64,000 nucleotides of DNA, taken from Lithospermum erythrorhizon (lineage: Eukaryota; Streptophyta; Magnoliopsida; Boraginales; Boraginaceae). Positions 40,603-50,719 of this stretch are shown one piece after another. The notes under the pieces were generated by a model, which saw nothing but the letters and a program-made list of their open reading frames with translations, was not told the DNA's origin and ran no database searches. The stretch covers positions 1,612,001 to 1,676,000 of the forward strand of contig JADFUC010001453.1 in assembly GCA_019722365.1 (NCBI GenBank), read 5' to 3'. Numbering within the stretch: position 1 is the stretch's first letter; every line of letters begins with the position of its first letter. Both the position numbers and the translations under genes were made by a program.

Positions 40603-42283
40603 TCGATCATACCAAAGTGAGATGCCATCCAAGTCAGTTGTACTTACAATTCTCTATAAACAATAAGTTACCGTTTTCTAGATTGGGTTTCGATATGTAC
40701 CGTACATGGATGTTTTTCAAGCCAGTTGTACTGTATATACTTCTTTTATATGTTCATTAATCTTTCCAAGAACCTCATTAATTGTATTTTCGCTTTTAGT
40801 TTAGTTTTGATTATGTTCTCTAATACGAAGTATCTTGTACCATGGAGCCTTGGAAAAATTGTTCTTGCCTTTATGCTGCATTGTGCTGTTGGAATTATTC
40901 TTTTTGAATAGACAACAGGGTTAACTCACTTTAATCACTCGGGGCGTTAAAGGTGTGAAAATGATCACCTGCTACTGAGGATGTTTTCAGTTTGGGTTGG
41001 TCGGGGTTTTCCGACTTTTAGATACATCAACCATATTGGTGGAAAATTAATTCTTTTTGAATTGGTTTGGGATGTCCGTTTATGCTTAGTTGGTTCGGTT
41101 TTAGCACCCCAGTGATTGATAAATTCCAATCCGTTGCTTAACGTAACATATTGAAATGGTTATACTCTTTTTAAGTTCTACAATATAAAAATGTAAGTAA
41201 ATAAATAATCTTTGGGATTGCATGAACTATTTTTATCGAGTCTCCATTGATTTATGTGACCATATACATTTGATAAACGACTTGATATTTTGAGAAACAT
41301 TGTTGTCGAAGTCGAACCCAATCCTAAAGAATCAGATAAATTGTTTGGAGATTGTGAATCCCTAAGCTCCACGTGTACGTGTCTTATCAACATAAACCCT
41401 CCACTCCCTCACTTCCCACCACGCGCCACCCCATCTCCCCCCTTGTTAATTCTACCCAAATATTCTCTACTTCCACATATGTCTCAAAAAGAATGTCACT
41501 TTTCTTCATCCATTAATCAATATCGTGATAATATATCAAACGATGACCATTTATAATGAAAATAAAACATTAATGAACTGGCACGTGGCAATGGTAGAAG
41601 CTTGGAATCGAGAGTGAATGTGTTAAAAATATTAAATCTATTTAAATAATTTTTTTATTATTGATGGTGGGAGATACAATTATTAAGTAATTTGTAAACT
41701 GGACCCCATGAATTTAAGTTCAGATCTTGATAGTCAGGTTGTGGAAGCTTCACTCTATATTGTTACTTGAGGATATTAGATGCTGGTCGTTCGATGTTTA
41801 AATCATATATTATATATGAGTATGTCTAACGGACCAACTAACAACGTTTGCATTAATGAGGAGTTCTATGTAATTATGTACCATAAGTAATAGTGCACTA
41901 TTTCCACGACATAACATCCTTCCGATTAAAAATCAATGAATGTTATGTCCGTCGGATAACATGATGAATAAAGTGATCGAAAAAAAAATAAATTAATGAT
42001 AATTCTTTGCAAATGCTTATGCGTGAAATTAGACTTGCTATAGCTAAATATATTTAAAGCTTAAAAGCATGATATAATAGGATTTTCCTCATATACTAAC
42101 ACCAATATGATAGTAACTCGTATTAACTTTCGAAAATATTGATCTGTTAATCATTACACTTCCCACTACTATCCAGACAAAAAAACCAAATTCTGATGAG
42201 ACCTCCACTCTCACACATCTTGCACAAATCATCGATTGATTGATTGTATTGATACACCAATACAATAATTGTACATCAAAACA
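40603..42283. other. Intergenic DNA between MetAP2 and FC2
   Basis: 3' flank of MetAP2 and promoter of ferrochelatase. Near 41470-41530 TCTCAAAAAGAATGTCAC resembles a MITE arm. No gene supported. Confidence 0.4.
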
Positions 42284-45200
42284 ATGGCTTCAGCTTTCAC
42301 TATAGATAGAGGAATAATACCATCAAGAATAAACCTTAAAAACTCAAACTTGAAGTCTTCACCTCTTCTACTTCACTCACGCGCCACCTCATTTGCTCCG
42401 ACACCAAAATCACTGCATACCCATCTCCTCAAATGCTCGCTTGGTTGGTCCAATGCTCAAAATAATCATTTTTCAGCTTAAAATAATCCATTTTTATGTG
42501 AAAAGAATCAATTTTTAGCTGAAAAGAACAATTTTTTATGTGAAAAATAATCAATTTTTATGTGAAAAGAACAATTTTTAAGTGAAAAGAATCATTTTTT
42601 AGGTGAAAAGAACAATTATTAAGTGGAAAGAATAATTTTTACGTGAAAAGTATCAGTTTTTAGGTGAAAATAATGATTTTTTAGGTGAAATGAATGAATT
42701 TTCAGGTGAAATGGAAGCAGCGGCGGCGACGATGGTGGAGGCTCCTTTGTTGAGTAGGAGTGCAAGTGGGGAGATAAGGGAGATGGTGGATATTGGGGAT
42801 GAGAAGATTGGTGTTTTGCTTCTTAATCTTGGTGGTCCTGAAACTCTTGATGATGTTCAACCATTCCTTTTCAATCTTTTTGCTGATCCTGTAAGTTTCA
42901 TTTTTGTTGGTTTCTTGTTGTTGAGCCATTTGTAGTGAATCCAGTATTATTTTGCTCAAATTGTGGAAATTATAGTCAATATAGAGTAGTCTATTACTAA
43001 AAGATCCAGTTTTGAATTTGTTGTTTCATAGTTTTTATATATGTTGTATAATACTTTGTGACATATATATGAAATGGGAGTCCGATTTTAGCTACTAAGT
43101 AATTGTTACTAAGCAAGGTAAAAGAGTAATCCCTCGACAAAATTTTAAAAAACGGCAGTTAGATCTAATATGCTTAAAATAATAGTTGATCCATTGGTTG
43201 TCATCTATTTGGTAGTAATTAAATATTTCCTTAGTAACGTAAGTACTGGCCATGAAATGGTAGTATGTTTAATATACTTTAGTATTACAATGATAAGTGT
43301 AATACGTGTCAATTAAGGCTATAATGTTAATGTCGAGGGCTCGAGGTCCACTAATGATCACAGAATATAAAATTTTGATATGTAAGTGGGGATAATTGGT
43401 TGATTCTCCATGAGATGAGAACCATGGGAAGTCTCGGTCTTCGACTTGCAGTGTCAGGTTTTACATTAACATAAACATTAACATGCCCCAATGCCTTTGA
43501 AGAGGCTTAAACAAGAATGTTCAATTGAAGTTGTCTTAATCTATGTATGCTTCGTTTGGTAAAGGCCAGATCAAAGTGGAAACTAAGGTCTCCTGACTAA
43601 TTGAGTTGTGTGACTTGTGTCGAATGATGTGTTGTACAAGATATTATGGTCATATAACTACATGGCTTGAAGTTAATTATAATATAAATTGTTAAATTTG
43701 GCTTTCATTATTGTTGTGTTTTATGAGTGTTAATATTATTTTCCTTTGTTTAATTTGGCAGGATATCATTCGACTCCCGAGATTGTTTCGGTTTCTTCAA
43801 AAGCCATTGGCACAATTCATTTCGGTTGCGAGAGCACCTAAAAGCAAAGAAGGTTATGCTTCCATTGGTGGTGGTTCTCCACTTCGACGTATTACTGATG
43901 ATCAGGTATCATATGGCACTAAAAATCTGTTGATAGCTCCGACATCTTTTGAAGTGTCCTCTCTTTTTCTAATATGATTATTATAGAAAAGAATTTCCGC
44001 AACCTCCTCTTTAGTAACTGGGTATATTTGTGTGCAGGCTGAAGAGCTGAGAAAAGCTCTATCTGCAAAGGATGTACCAGCAAAGGTGTATGTTGGGATG
44101 CGTTATTGGCATCCATTCACTGAGGAAGCCATTGACCAGGTACATATACCAGATGTTATAATATGAGGCATGCTGCTAAGAATATTTAAAGCATATTAGT
44201 TTAAGAACTCACTATCAAAGTTCTACATAAAATCAAATTACCTGATCATACTCTACATAATATATAAGATTTGATGAAGAAAACGGGCAGAAGGCAATTG
44301 TTGGAAACGTCATTCAGCCATATTTTACTTTCTATCAGTTAATCTATAGGATATAGCCATCATTATTTGTTGCCATGGGATGTACTAACTTTCAAGCCTT
44401 GTGCTTCTGAATCATGCTAGTTATAGTATGTTTATTGAGATTTATCTCTGTTATTGCATTTTAATTATTCATTCTAATTCCAGATCAAAAGAGATGGAAT
44501 CACAAAGCTCGTAGTGCTTCCTCTTTACCCTCAGTTCTCTATATCAACTAGTGGTTCAAGCCTTAGGCTATTGGAAAGTATATTCAGGTACTTAGTATAT
44601 GGAGAAATACATCAATGTTACTTATTATTGTTGCAAATGTGTTAGTAATACAATTTTGCCTCAGGGAGGATGAATACTTGGTTAATATGCAACACACAGT
44701 AATTCCTTCCTGGTATCAGCGAGAAGGATACATTAAAGCCATGGCAGATCTAATTCAAAAGGAGCTGATAAAATTTGACAGACCCGAAAAGGTAATCTTC
44801 TTTTTAGAAAAGAAACACTCCCGCACTTTGTTTGACATCTGCTTCTTAGGGAATTTATCTCTTATATTTTTATTTTTTTGGGGGTGGGGTGGAGGATATT
44901 TGCTCAAAATGCACTTGCCCTATGGTTTATCTATGTTAGTAACTGATAGTGGGAGTAGGGAAGCCACAAATTCTGTTGAATAAAAATGCATTCTTCTTCT
45001 CAAGTCCTTAAGATTTACTCGCATTGTAAGTGCAGGTGTTCCATGTGCTATTGTCTAAGTAAAGATAATCTTTTGGAACTAGGTTAATGAAATTTGTTTT
45101 TTAAATGTATTGCTTGGTGGTGCACTTTACCAGAGTTTATAGTTCCAAGTCTTAGTAGTGGTTAAAGCTTCACATGTCCGCAACAGGTGATGATATTTTT

Positions 45201-46594
45201 TAGTGCGCATGGAGTTCCCTTGGCTTATGTGGAGGAAGCAGGAGATCCATACAAAGCAGAGATGGAGGAATGCGTGGACTTAATCATGGAAGAACTGGAA
45301 AAAAGAAGGATGAATAATGCCTATACACTGGCATATCAGGTGATGAGCATCTGCTGGTACTTAAAAAAATATTTGTATTTATGGAAAAACTATCTACACT
45401 ATCATAGGCATACCCCCATTTTAACAGTTCATGCGATAAGAAATGCAAGAAACAGAATCCAACTCAACACTAATTAACCAATTACGGAGTATATATTTAT
45501 GGGTTCTGTGTGCTGAGAACTTCACTGGATTATTCCAATGCAGAGTAGGGTTGGGCCTGTGGAATGGTTGAAACCTTACACTGATGATACCATCATTGAG
45601 CTTGGAAAGCGAGGAGTGAAGAGCCTTCTGGCTGTTCCTATTAGGTAAACTGAAACATGAAGTTACAAAGTATATAATTTTATCCGCCGAAGTGCTTCCT
45701 CTTGTAGAACCTTAATGGTTTGAAGTTTTGGTGCTTGCATTACAGTTTTGTCAGTGAACATATTGAAACATTAGAGGAGATTGATGTTGAGTACAAAGAG
45801 TTGGCTTTAGAATCTGGAATAGAGAAATGGGGACGAGTTCCTGCATTAGGTTGTGAACCCACCTTCATAACAGATTTAGCAGATGCAGTTATTGAAAGTC
45901 TTCCATATGTGGGAGCAATGGCAGTGTCCAACATTGAAGCTCGACAGGTATGAAAAATCACTAAATTCCTGAATTTCCAGTATTTAATTTATAATTAGAT
46001 TTGTGGTGTTTCTCCTTCTAAAATTACGTGTGCAAGCTATGCCTCTTTTTTTGCAAGAAACTTGGTCATCTACCTAATGACATAAATCACATAATAAGCT
46101 AATACATTTAGTAAATTTATGTATCATGATCTGATAGAAAAACAACCCATCTACGAGTTCTAGAATAAAATAAGCTCCTCTCGAATGTTTTTTATGTATC
46201 ATGATCTGAACTATGTAGCGGAGAACATATCCAGACCTTTAACCAATCTATCATTCTTCTTCTTTAAGTACTCTGTTTTTTGCTCCATGCCTCTTAGAGT
46301 GCTATGCTAATTAATGCATGAATATGTTGTGAAGAAACTTAAGTTGCTCATGGTTAATACTTTTTGCAGTCTTTAGTTCCACTTGGCAGCGTGGAAGAGT
46401 TATTAGCTGCATATGATTCCAAGCGCAAGGAACTACCACCACCAATTACAGTGTGGGAATGGGGTTGGACAAAAAGTGCAGAAACATGGAATGGAAGACT
46501 GGCGATGCTGGCTGTTTTTGTTCTGCTAGTCTTTGAAGTGACCACTGGAGAAGGATTTTTGCATCAGTGGGGTATATTACCCTTATCCCATTGA
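42284..46594 (+). CDS. FC2: Ferrochelatase 2, chloroplastic, repeat-expanded exon 1
   Basis: Inserts Fe2+ into protoporphyrin IX, the last step of haem synthesis in plastids. Exons: 42284-42890, 43762-43905, 44038-44139, 44484-44587, 44665-44791, 45187-45339, 45544-45644, 45746-45947, 46370-46594. Transit peptide [15 protein letters not shown]; core begins [18 protein letters not shown], then [46 protein letters not shown] (catalytic His) and [16 protein letters not shown]. The C-terminal chlorophyll a/b-binding motif ([11 protein letters not shown]) and following helix mark the FC2 type. From exon 1 after 42708 through exon 9 every exon joins in frame. Between transit peptide and core lies a 250-bp array of 21-bp units; a TAA at 42479-42481 and net loss of two bases separate the two halves. 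Internal ATGs at 42690 and 42711 would start a form without transit peptide. Confidence 0.9.
42458..42707 (+). repeat. 21-bp minisatellite, 12 units, in FC2 exon 1
   Basis: Units of 21,21,21,21,22,20,21,20,20,21,21,21 bp. Consensus about GAAAAGAATCATTTTTTAGGT; in frame this is the heptapeptide E-K-N-N/H-F-L-G/C/A. The first (QNNHFSA) and last (EMNEFSG) units are in frame with the transit peptide and the mature enzyme respectively. Confidence 0.95.
43480..43515 (+). repeat. SINE-like left-end fragment in FC2 intron 1
   Basis: ATGCCCCAATGCCTTTGAAG followed by AGGCTTAAAC, the left end of the Au-like family only. Confidence 0.4.
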
Positions 46595-47394
46595 CACCTA
46601 TGGGATATCAATCCGTTGTGCTTCTAGTGCCTTATCCTCTCCTCCTTTTATCATGAGTCACCTAGAAACACCAATGACACTCCAAAATGCTTATAGATTA
46701 GTGATCATCATTAATACTCAAATTAAATGATCTTAACTCCTCCCATCAATCGTCATATATACCGCATCCTTTCCATTTTGGTAACGGGAAATTTGGGAGT
46801 ACAACTTTTGCCTTAGGGATCCACACTATCAGTTCTTGGTTTTGAATCAAGAACTCACACAGAAGTCAGCCCACGACAACATGTATGATTGCATCTCCTC
46901 TCTACTCCCAGGTTATCATTTTATATTCTTACTGCACCTTGAGGCTAAAATGGATGGGGGCGTTGAAAAGGAGGCTTGCTCTTTTTCTGGGCTTTGCCCT
47001 ATATCTTCCTCGATGAGGCTTTTACTACTTTACCTGGGATATACTTAGAAAACAATGGAACCTCCTTTTCATGCTTGTAAATTTTGTTATTAGTCCATTA
47101 TCAAATTTGTAATGGTTAAGGAAGCACTTTGGGAAAGATGGTCCACGGTTGAATTTAAATTTAAAAAAAAAACTCAAAAGATTGTATATCAAATGTTCTG
47201 TAACTTCTACTTATATTTTGACTCATCTGTCTTAACAATATTTATGTCCTCTTTCATTTGTGTGAATTGCGATATACCCTCGACTCTATGTGGAGGTCAT
47301 GGAACAAAGTTTCCATACATATAATATAACGAATAAAACATATGAAATAGAATCATTCCCACTAAAATTGATAAAATATACAACTGTGCTCACC
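46595..47394. other. FC2 3' flank, includes donor of the 133-bp filler
   Basis: No gene. 46841-46973 is the segment also present at 32958-33090. The 70-residue open stretch across it starts at a TTG and shows no protein features. Confidence 0.5.
46841..46973 (+). repeat. 133-bp segment, identical to MLO duplication filler
   Basis: Lies about 250 bp after the ferrochelatase stop codon. No terminal repeats, poly-A or target duplication flank it, so it is not an obvious transposon. Confidence 0.95.
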
Positions 47395-47630
47395 GGTCAC
47401 AAATTACGACGTAGACCAACCTCTACCGATCTTACATGAGCACCCCCTCCAAAAGCCAAGAATTGAGGCCACTAACCTGCGCCTACGAGCCTTTTGATCA
47501 CCATTGACCCCTGGCCCAGGCAGGCAATCCAATGCCATGACTCTTGTTGTACAACTAACACTCCTATGTAACTCATCCACAAACAATGTGGTATACTGTA
47601 CTAGCTCTTGAGAAACTACAAACACTTGGA
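47395..47630 (-). repeat. Dispersed repeat family X, diverged copy 1
   Basis: Shares with copies 2 and 3 the strings CACAAATTACGACGTAGAC, TGATCACCATTGACCCC, TTGTTGTACAACTAACA and AATGTGGTATA, in the same order. Lacks the GC-rich end. Confidence 0.7.
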
Positions 47631-48174
47631 GACTAGATGGAATGCTTACGATCGATTCCCTTGAGGGCCATTGTAGAGGGGTCTTATGTGAACGGGTACA
47701 TCATCCTAACCTCTGGATGAACAAGGTTCAAAGAACTCCAGTAAATGGAACTTGAAATACTGCTATTATTTACTTCAACCGTCTTTGAAAGCGACAATAG
47801 TGACCTTGCAGTAGCCAAACTACTTCCTCCGTTATTACATGAATGACCTATACCATAAAAGGCAGTAACCAGTAACTAGTGAGCCGCATGGACCGAGTTG
47901 TATGCTTGCAACACAGTTGCACAAAATGGGTATAATCTAACATGCCGTATGTGACCTGTATGCGAGTTCTTGAGTATCATATCACATTGTTGGAAGGCAT
48001 TTGTTTTTCTTTACTCGAATATGAATCAATAATAATTCACCAAAAGATAAGATTATTATAGATGTACAACAAGACACTAGAAAGACGATCAATAAGTTAA
48101 CACTAATTTCATAGCAATACTTCTCCACAACATGACACTAGAAATAATATTCATACAATTAGACTTAAATTTGG
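47631..48174. other. Intergenic DNA between repeat copies
   Basis: No gene or repeat recognised. Confidence 0.35.
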
Positions 48175-48420
48175 TAGGGGCCGCGCGAACGCAAGCCCCC
48201 TCTGCCACAAATTATGACGTAGACTCAACCACTTGGGCTGATCTTAGGCTAATACCCCTCCTAAGTGCAATGGAGGTCACCAGCCTAGGCCATGAGCCAT
48301 CTTGATCACCCATTGACCCCGTCCAGGTAAGTAAGTTACAATGAGCTACATGGCTTTTCTTTATACAATAATAATTCTGTGCGACTCTTGCCTCCAAACA
48401 ATGTGGTATAATGCAAGTCC
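48175..48420 (-). repeat. Dispersed repeat family X, copy 2
   Basis: Starts TAGGGGCCGCGCGAACGCAA, then CCACAAATTATGACGTAGAC, CCCCTCCTAAGTGCAATGG, CATTGACCCCGTCCAGGTAA and AATGTGGTATA. Read on the minus strand it has a TGGTTGAGTC string and, 3' of it, GCGTTCGCGCGG, reminiscent of pol III A and B boxes; a tRNA-derived SINE is possible. Confidence 0.75.
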
Positions 48421-49094
48421 TTCAAGTTCTCTTATGAGTTATGGTTTTTGTCACAGTTGTCCAATGCATGGTAACATTGCAATATGGCAAAAAACAATAA
48501 GTACATTGATATAAAATATTACAAGACGTGTGAAGACGATGATATAAACAGATGACATTTGCCAGAAGATCCATAAATTTGACGAATTTTGGTGTTTGGA
48601 ACATCTATCTCAATCTCCATACACATGCATGACACGATGATATTGAGATGATAAAAGAGTACCTGAAAGATTGGACAAAAGAGTTTTTCATAAGGAGAAG
48701 AAAATACAGTATCACTAGGAAACCCTTCAACTCAACCAGTTACATGTAATTGATATAAGGCTTTCATCAACTAATTAGGTACAAGAGTTGGTCTCACAAT
48801 GCTTTAACCTCTCTTAGATTGAGGAATATCCTGCCACCCTTTTTCTTCAAGAAGAGCTTTGAGGTAATTGTCATTTCAGCATCTTTTTGGTTGGTGATTG
48901 AGATAATTGTTCACGAACGAAAATGGAAGTAAATGTAATACAAAAATAATAAGACAGACAACAACGGTTGCAAACTGAGAAACATCATTTTACCATGAGA
49001 TTTAAATAGGTATGCTCGAATGCAGTCATAAATCATTAAAAAGTTAATAATATATACTATATACATGATGTTATGAACTGCATATCATCATCGA
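48421..49094. other. Intergenic DNA
   Basis: No gene. 48461-48560 resembles 49905-49985 (ATATGGCAAAAAxAATAAGT, ACATTGATATAAAA), so the duplicated block around family X extends beyond the repeat itself. Confidence 0.4.
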
Positions 49095-49240
49095 CATGTC
49101 ACAATGCCTCTGAAGAGTCTGCCGCTTAAAAAGAGAAGGGGGTCGGTCAATCGAATAGTACACATTCTTATCTCTATGGAAATAGGGAGACTATTTCATT
49201 ATTAACCAAAGAATCTAGTGCGAAGACTATGCACTAGTTC
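49095..49240 (+). mobile_element. Au-like SINE copy
   Basis: CACAATGCCTCTGAAGAGTC, AAGAGAAGGGGGTCGGTC, CACATTCTTATCTCTATGG and AATAGGGAGACTATTTC follow the family order; diverged. Confidence 0.55.
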
Positions 49241-49286
49241 ACTATTGATAATAAGTGCATGTAAGATGATATTATGTAGGAGATGG

Positions 49287-49297
49287 AAAAAAAAAAT
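49287..49297 (-). terminator. Pol III T-run behind tRNA-Arg
   Basis: A run of A on the plus strand gives ten T on the minus strand within about ten bases after the tRNA 3' end, a normal RNA polymerase III stop. Confidence 0.6.
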
Positions 49298-49301
49298 TGT
49301 T

Positions 49302-49374
49302 ACTCCCAGCGGGACTCAGAACCCACAATCGCTTGATTAGAAGTCAAACGCCTTATCCATTAGGCCACGGGCGC
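49302..49374 (-). tRNA. tRNA-Arg (anticodon TCT), slightly irregular
   Basis: Minus strand: acceptor GCGCCCG, TG, D-arm GCCTAATGGATAAGGC, anticodon arm TTTGA-CTTCTAA-TCAAG (anticodon TCT, reads AGA), T-arm GTGGG-TTCTGAGT-CCCGC. No intron. Pairing is good in the D, anticodon and T stems. Irregularities: the T loop has 8 instead of 7 bases, and the acceptor stem has one G-A mismatch and two G-T pairs. A tail of T follows. Either a working nuclear gene with one base error or a recently decayed copy. Confidence 0.78.
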
Positions 49375-49634
49375 CTGGTTCACTTGACAGTCTTTGTTCA
49401 GTACTTTAGTCTATTGCTGAGGCCTGAGGGTCAAGTCAGCATGAGTACAAATCTAACAACAATTCTAAATCTGCAAATCATGAGTCCTGAGAGTTCAATG
49501 AGTACAAAGATTCAGTGCTCTGAACCATGTCAAAAGTGCCCTGAGTTCATTTAATTAACTAAAACTACTCAATTCTATATCACCAATGAAGTTCTGCCAC
49601 AGTTGGAAGTAAAAAAATTTAGAATTATCATTTG

Positions 49635-49875
49635 ATAGGGGCCGCGCGAACGCAGGCCCCACTGCCACAAATTATGACGTAGACTCAACCACTGGGGCTG
49701 ATCTTAGGTTAATACCCCTCCTAAGTGCAATGGAGGTTACCAACCTAGGCCATGAACCTTCATGATCACTCATTGACCCCGTCCAGGTAAGTAAGTTACT
49801 CAATGCCACAAGACTTCTTGTTGTACAACTAACAATCCTATGTAACACTTGCCTCAAACGATGTGGTATGTACAA
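49635..49875 (-). repeat. Dispersed repeat family X, copy 3
   Basis: GATAGGGGCCGCGCGAACGC at the left end; colinear with copy 2 and, in its right half (CTTGTTGTACAACTAACAAT), closer to copy 1. Fullest copy of the three. Confidence 0.8.
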
Positions 49876-50719
49876 ACTTCTTCATCTTCTACTGTCTGGG
49901 TTTCACATTTTCCAATGCATTCAAATATGGCAAAAACAATAAGTGCATTGGTATAAAAATATGCTTCAAGATGTGGCAAAAACAAACAAATGACATTTTG
50001 TACCAACATCCATAAATTTGGCCAGTTGTAGCACTGATCATCTATGTCGATCTCTATACTTGTGCATGACACAATAATATTGAGATGATAAATGTCGTAT
50101 ATGAGGAACTTAACTTCCAACTTATCGAGATCGAATGGCGAAAACTTGATACTTGCAGGCTTTCAGTTCATGACCTCTTTGATAAAGTATAGAAGGCACA
50201 ACCATTCAAGAATCATGGGATTAAGATACCTCAATTCATGAATTATAAAATAGCTGATGATTCTCTTGAGCATTCACTATCATAACAATCATCACCAACC
50301 ACAGATTCATACATGGATTTTGAACAGGTCATGTTGGAAATATTATTTTTTGTAAAAAAATGTAGTAATCAAAACTGTAGGAACTCATTATGAGCATTTA
50401 GCAGACCATACATTATTGTGTTTGCTTTGCTTGAATTTGCATCAAAGGTACTGCCACAAAAAGATCTAAACAAGTAATTTTTAACATAAATACAATTACT
50501 ATGCTATATATTTCTTTAGCCACTGTATTTCCACCGTATTTACATTATCCTCTGCAAGACCACCATCTAGGCCTAACCATGAACACAACCTAACATGAAC
50601 CAATGCTACAAGAAAATAAATGATGAGCAGTGACCGGACATATATAGTACTGAGCATTCGTGAACTTTTCCATGTATTGATATAAGATGAACTTTTGTTA
50701 TAGAGTTGTAACAATATGG
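49876..50719. other. Intergenic DNA, 3' flank of NLP
   Basis: No gene recognised. The left part continues the similarity to 48461-48600. Confidence 0.4.
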
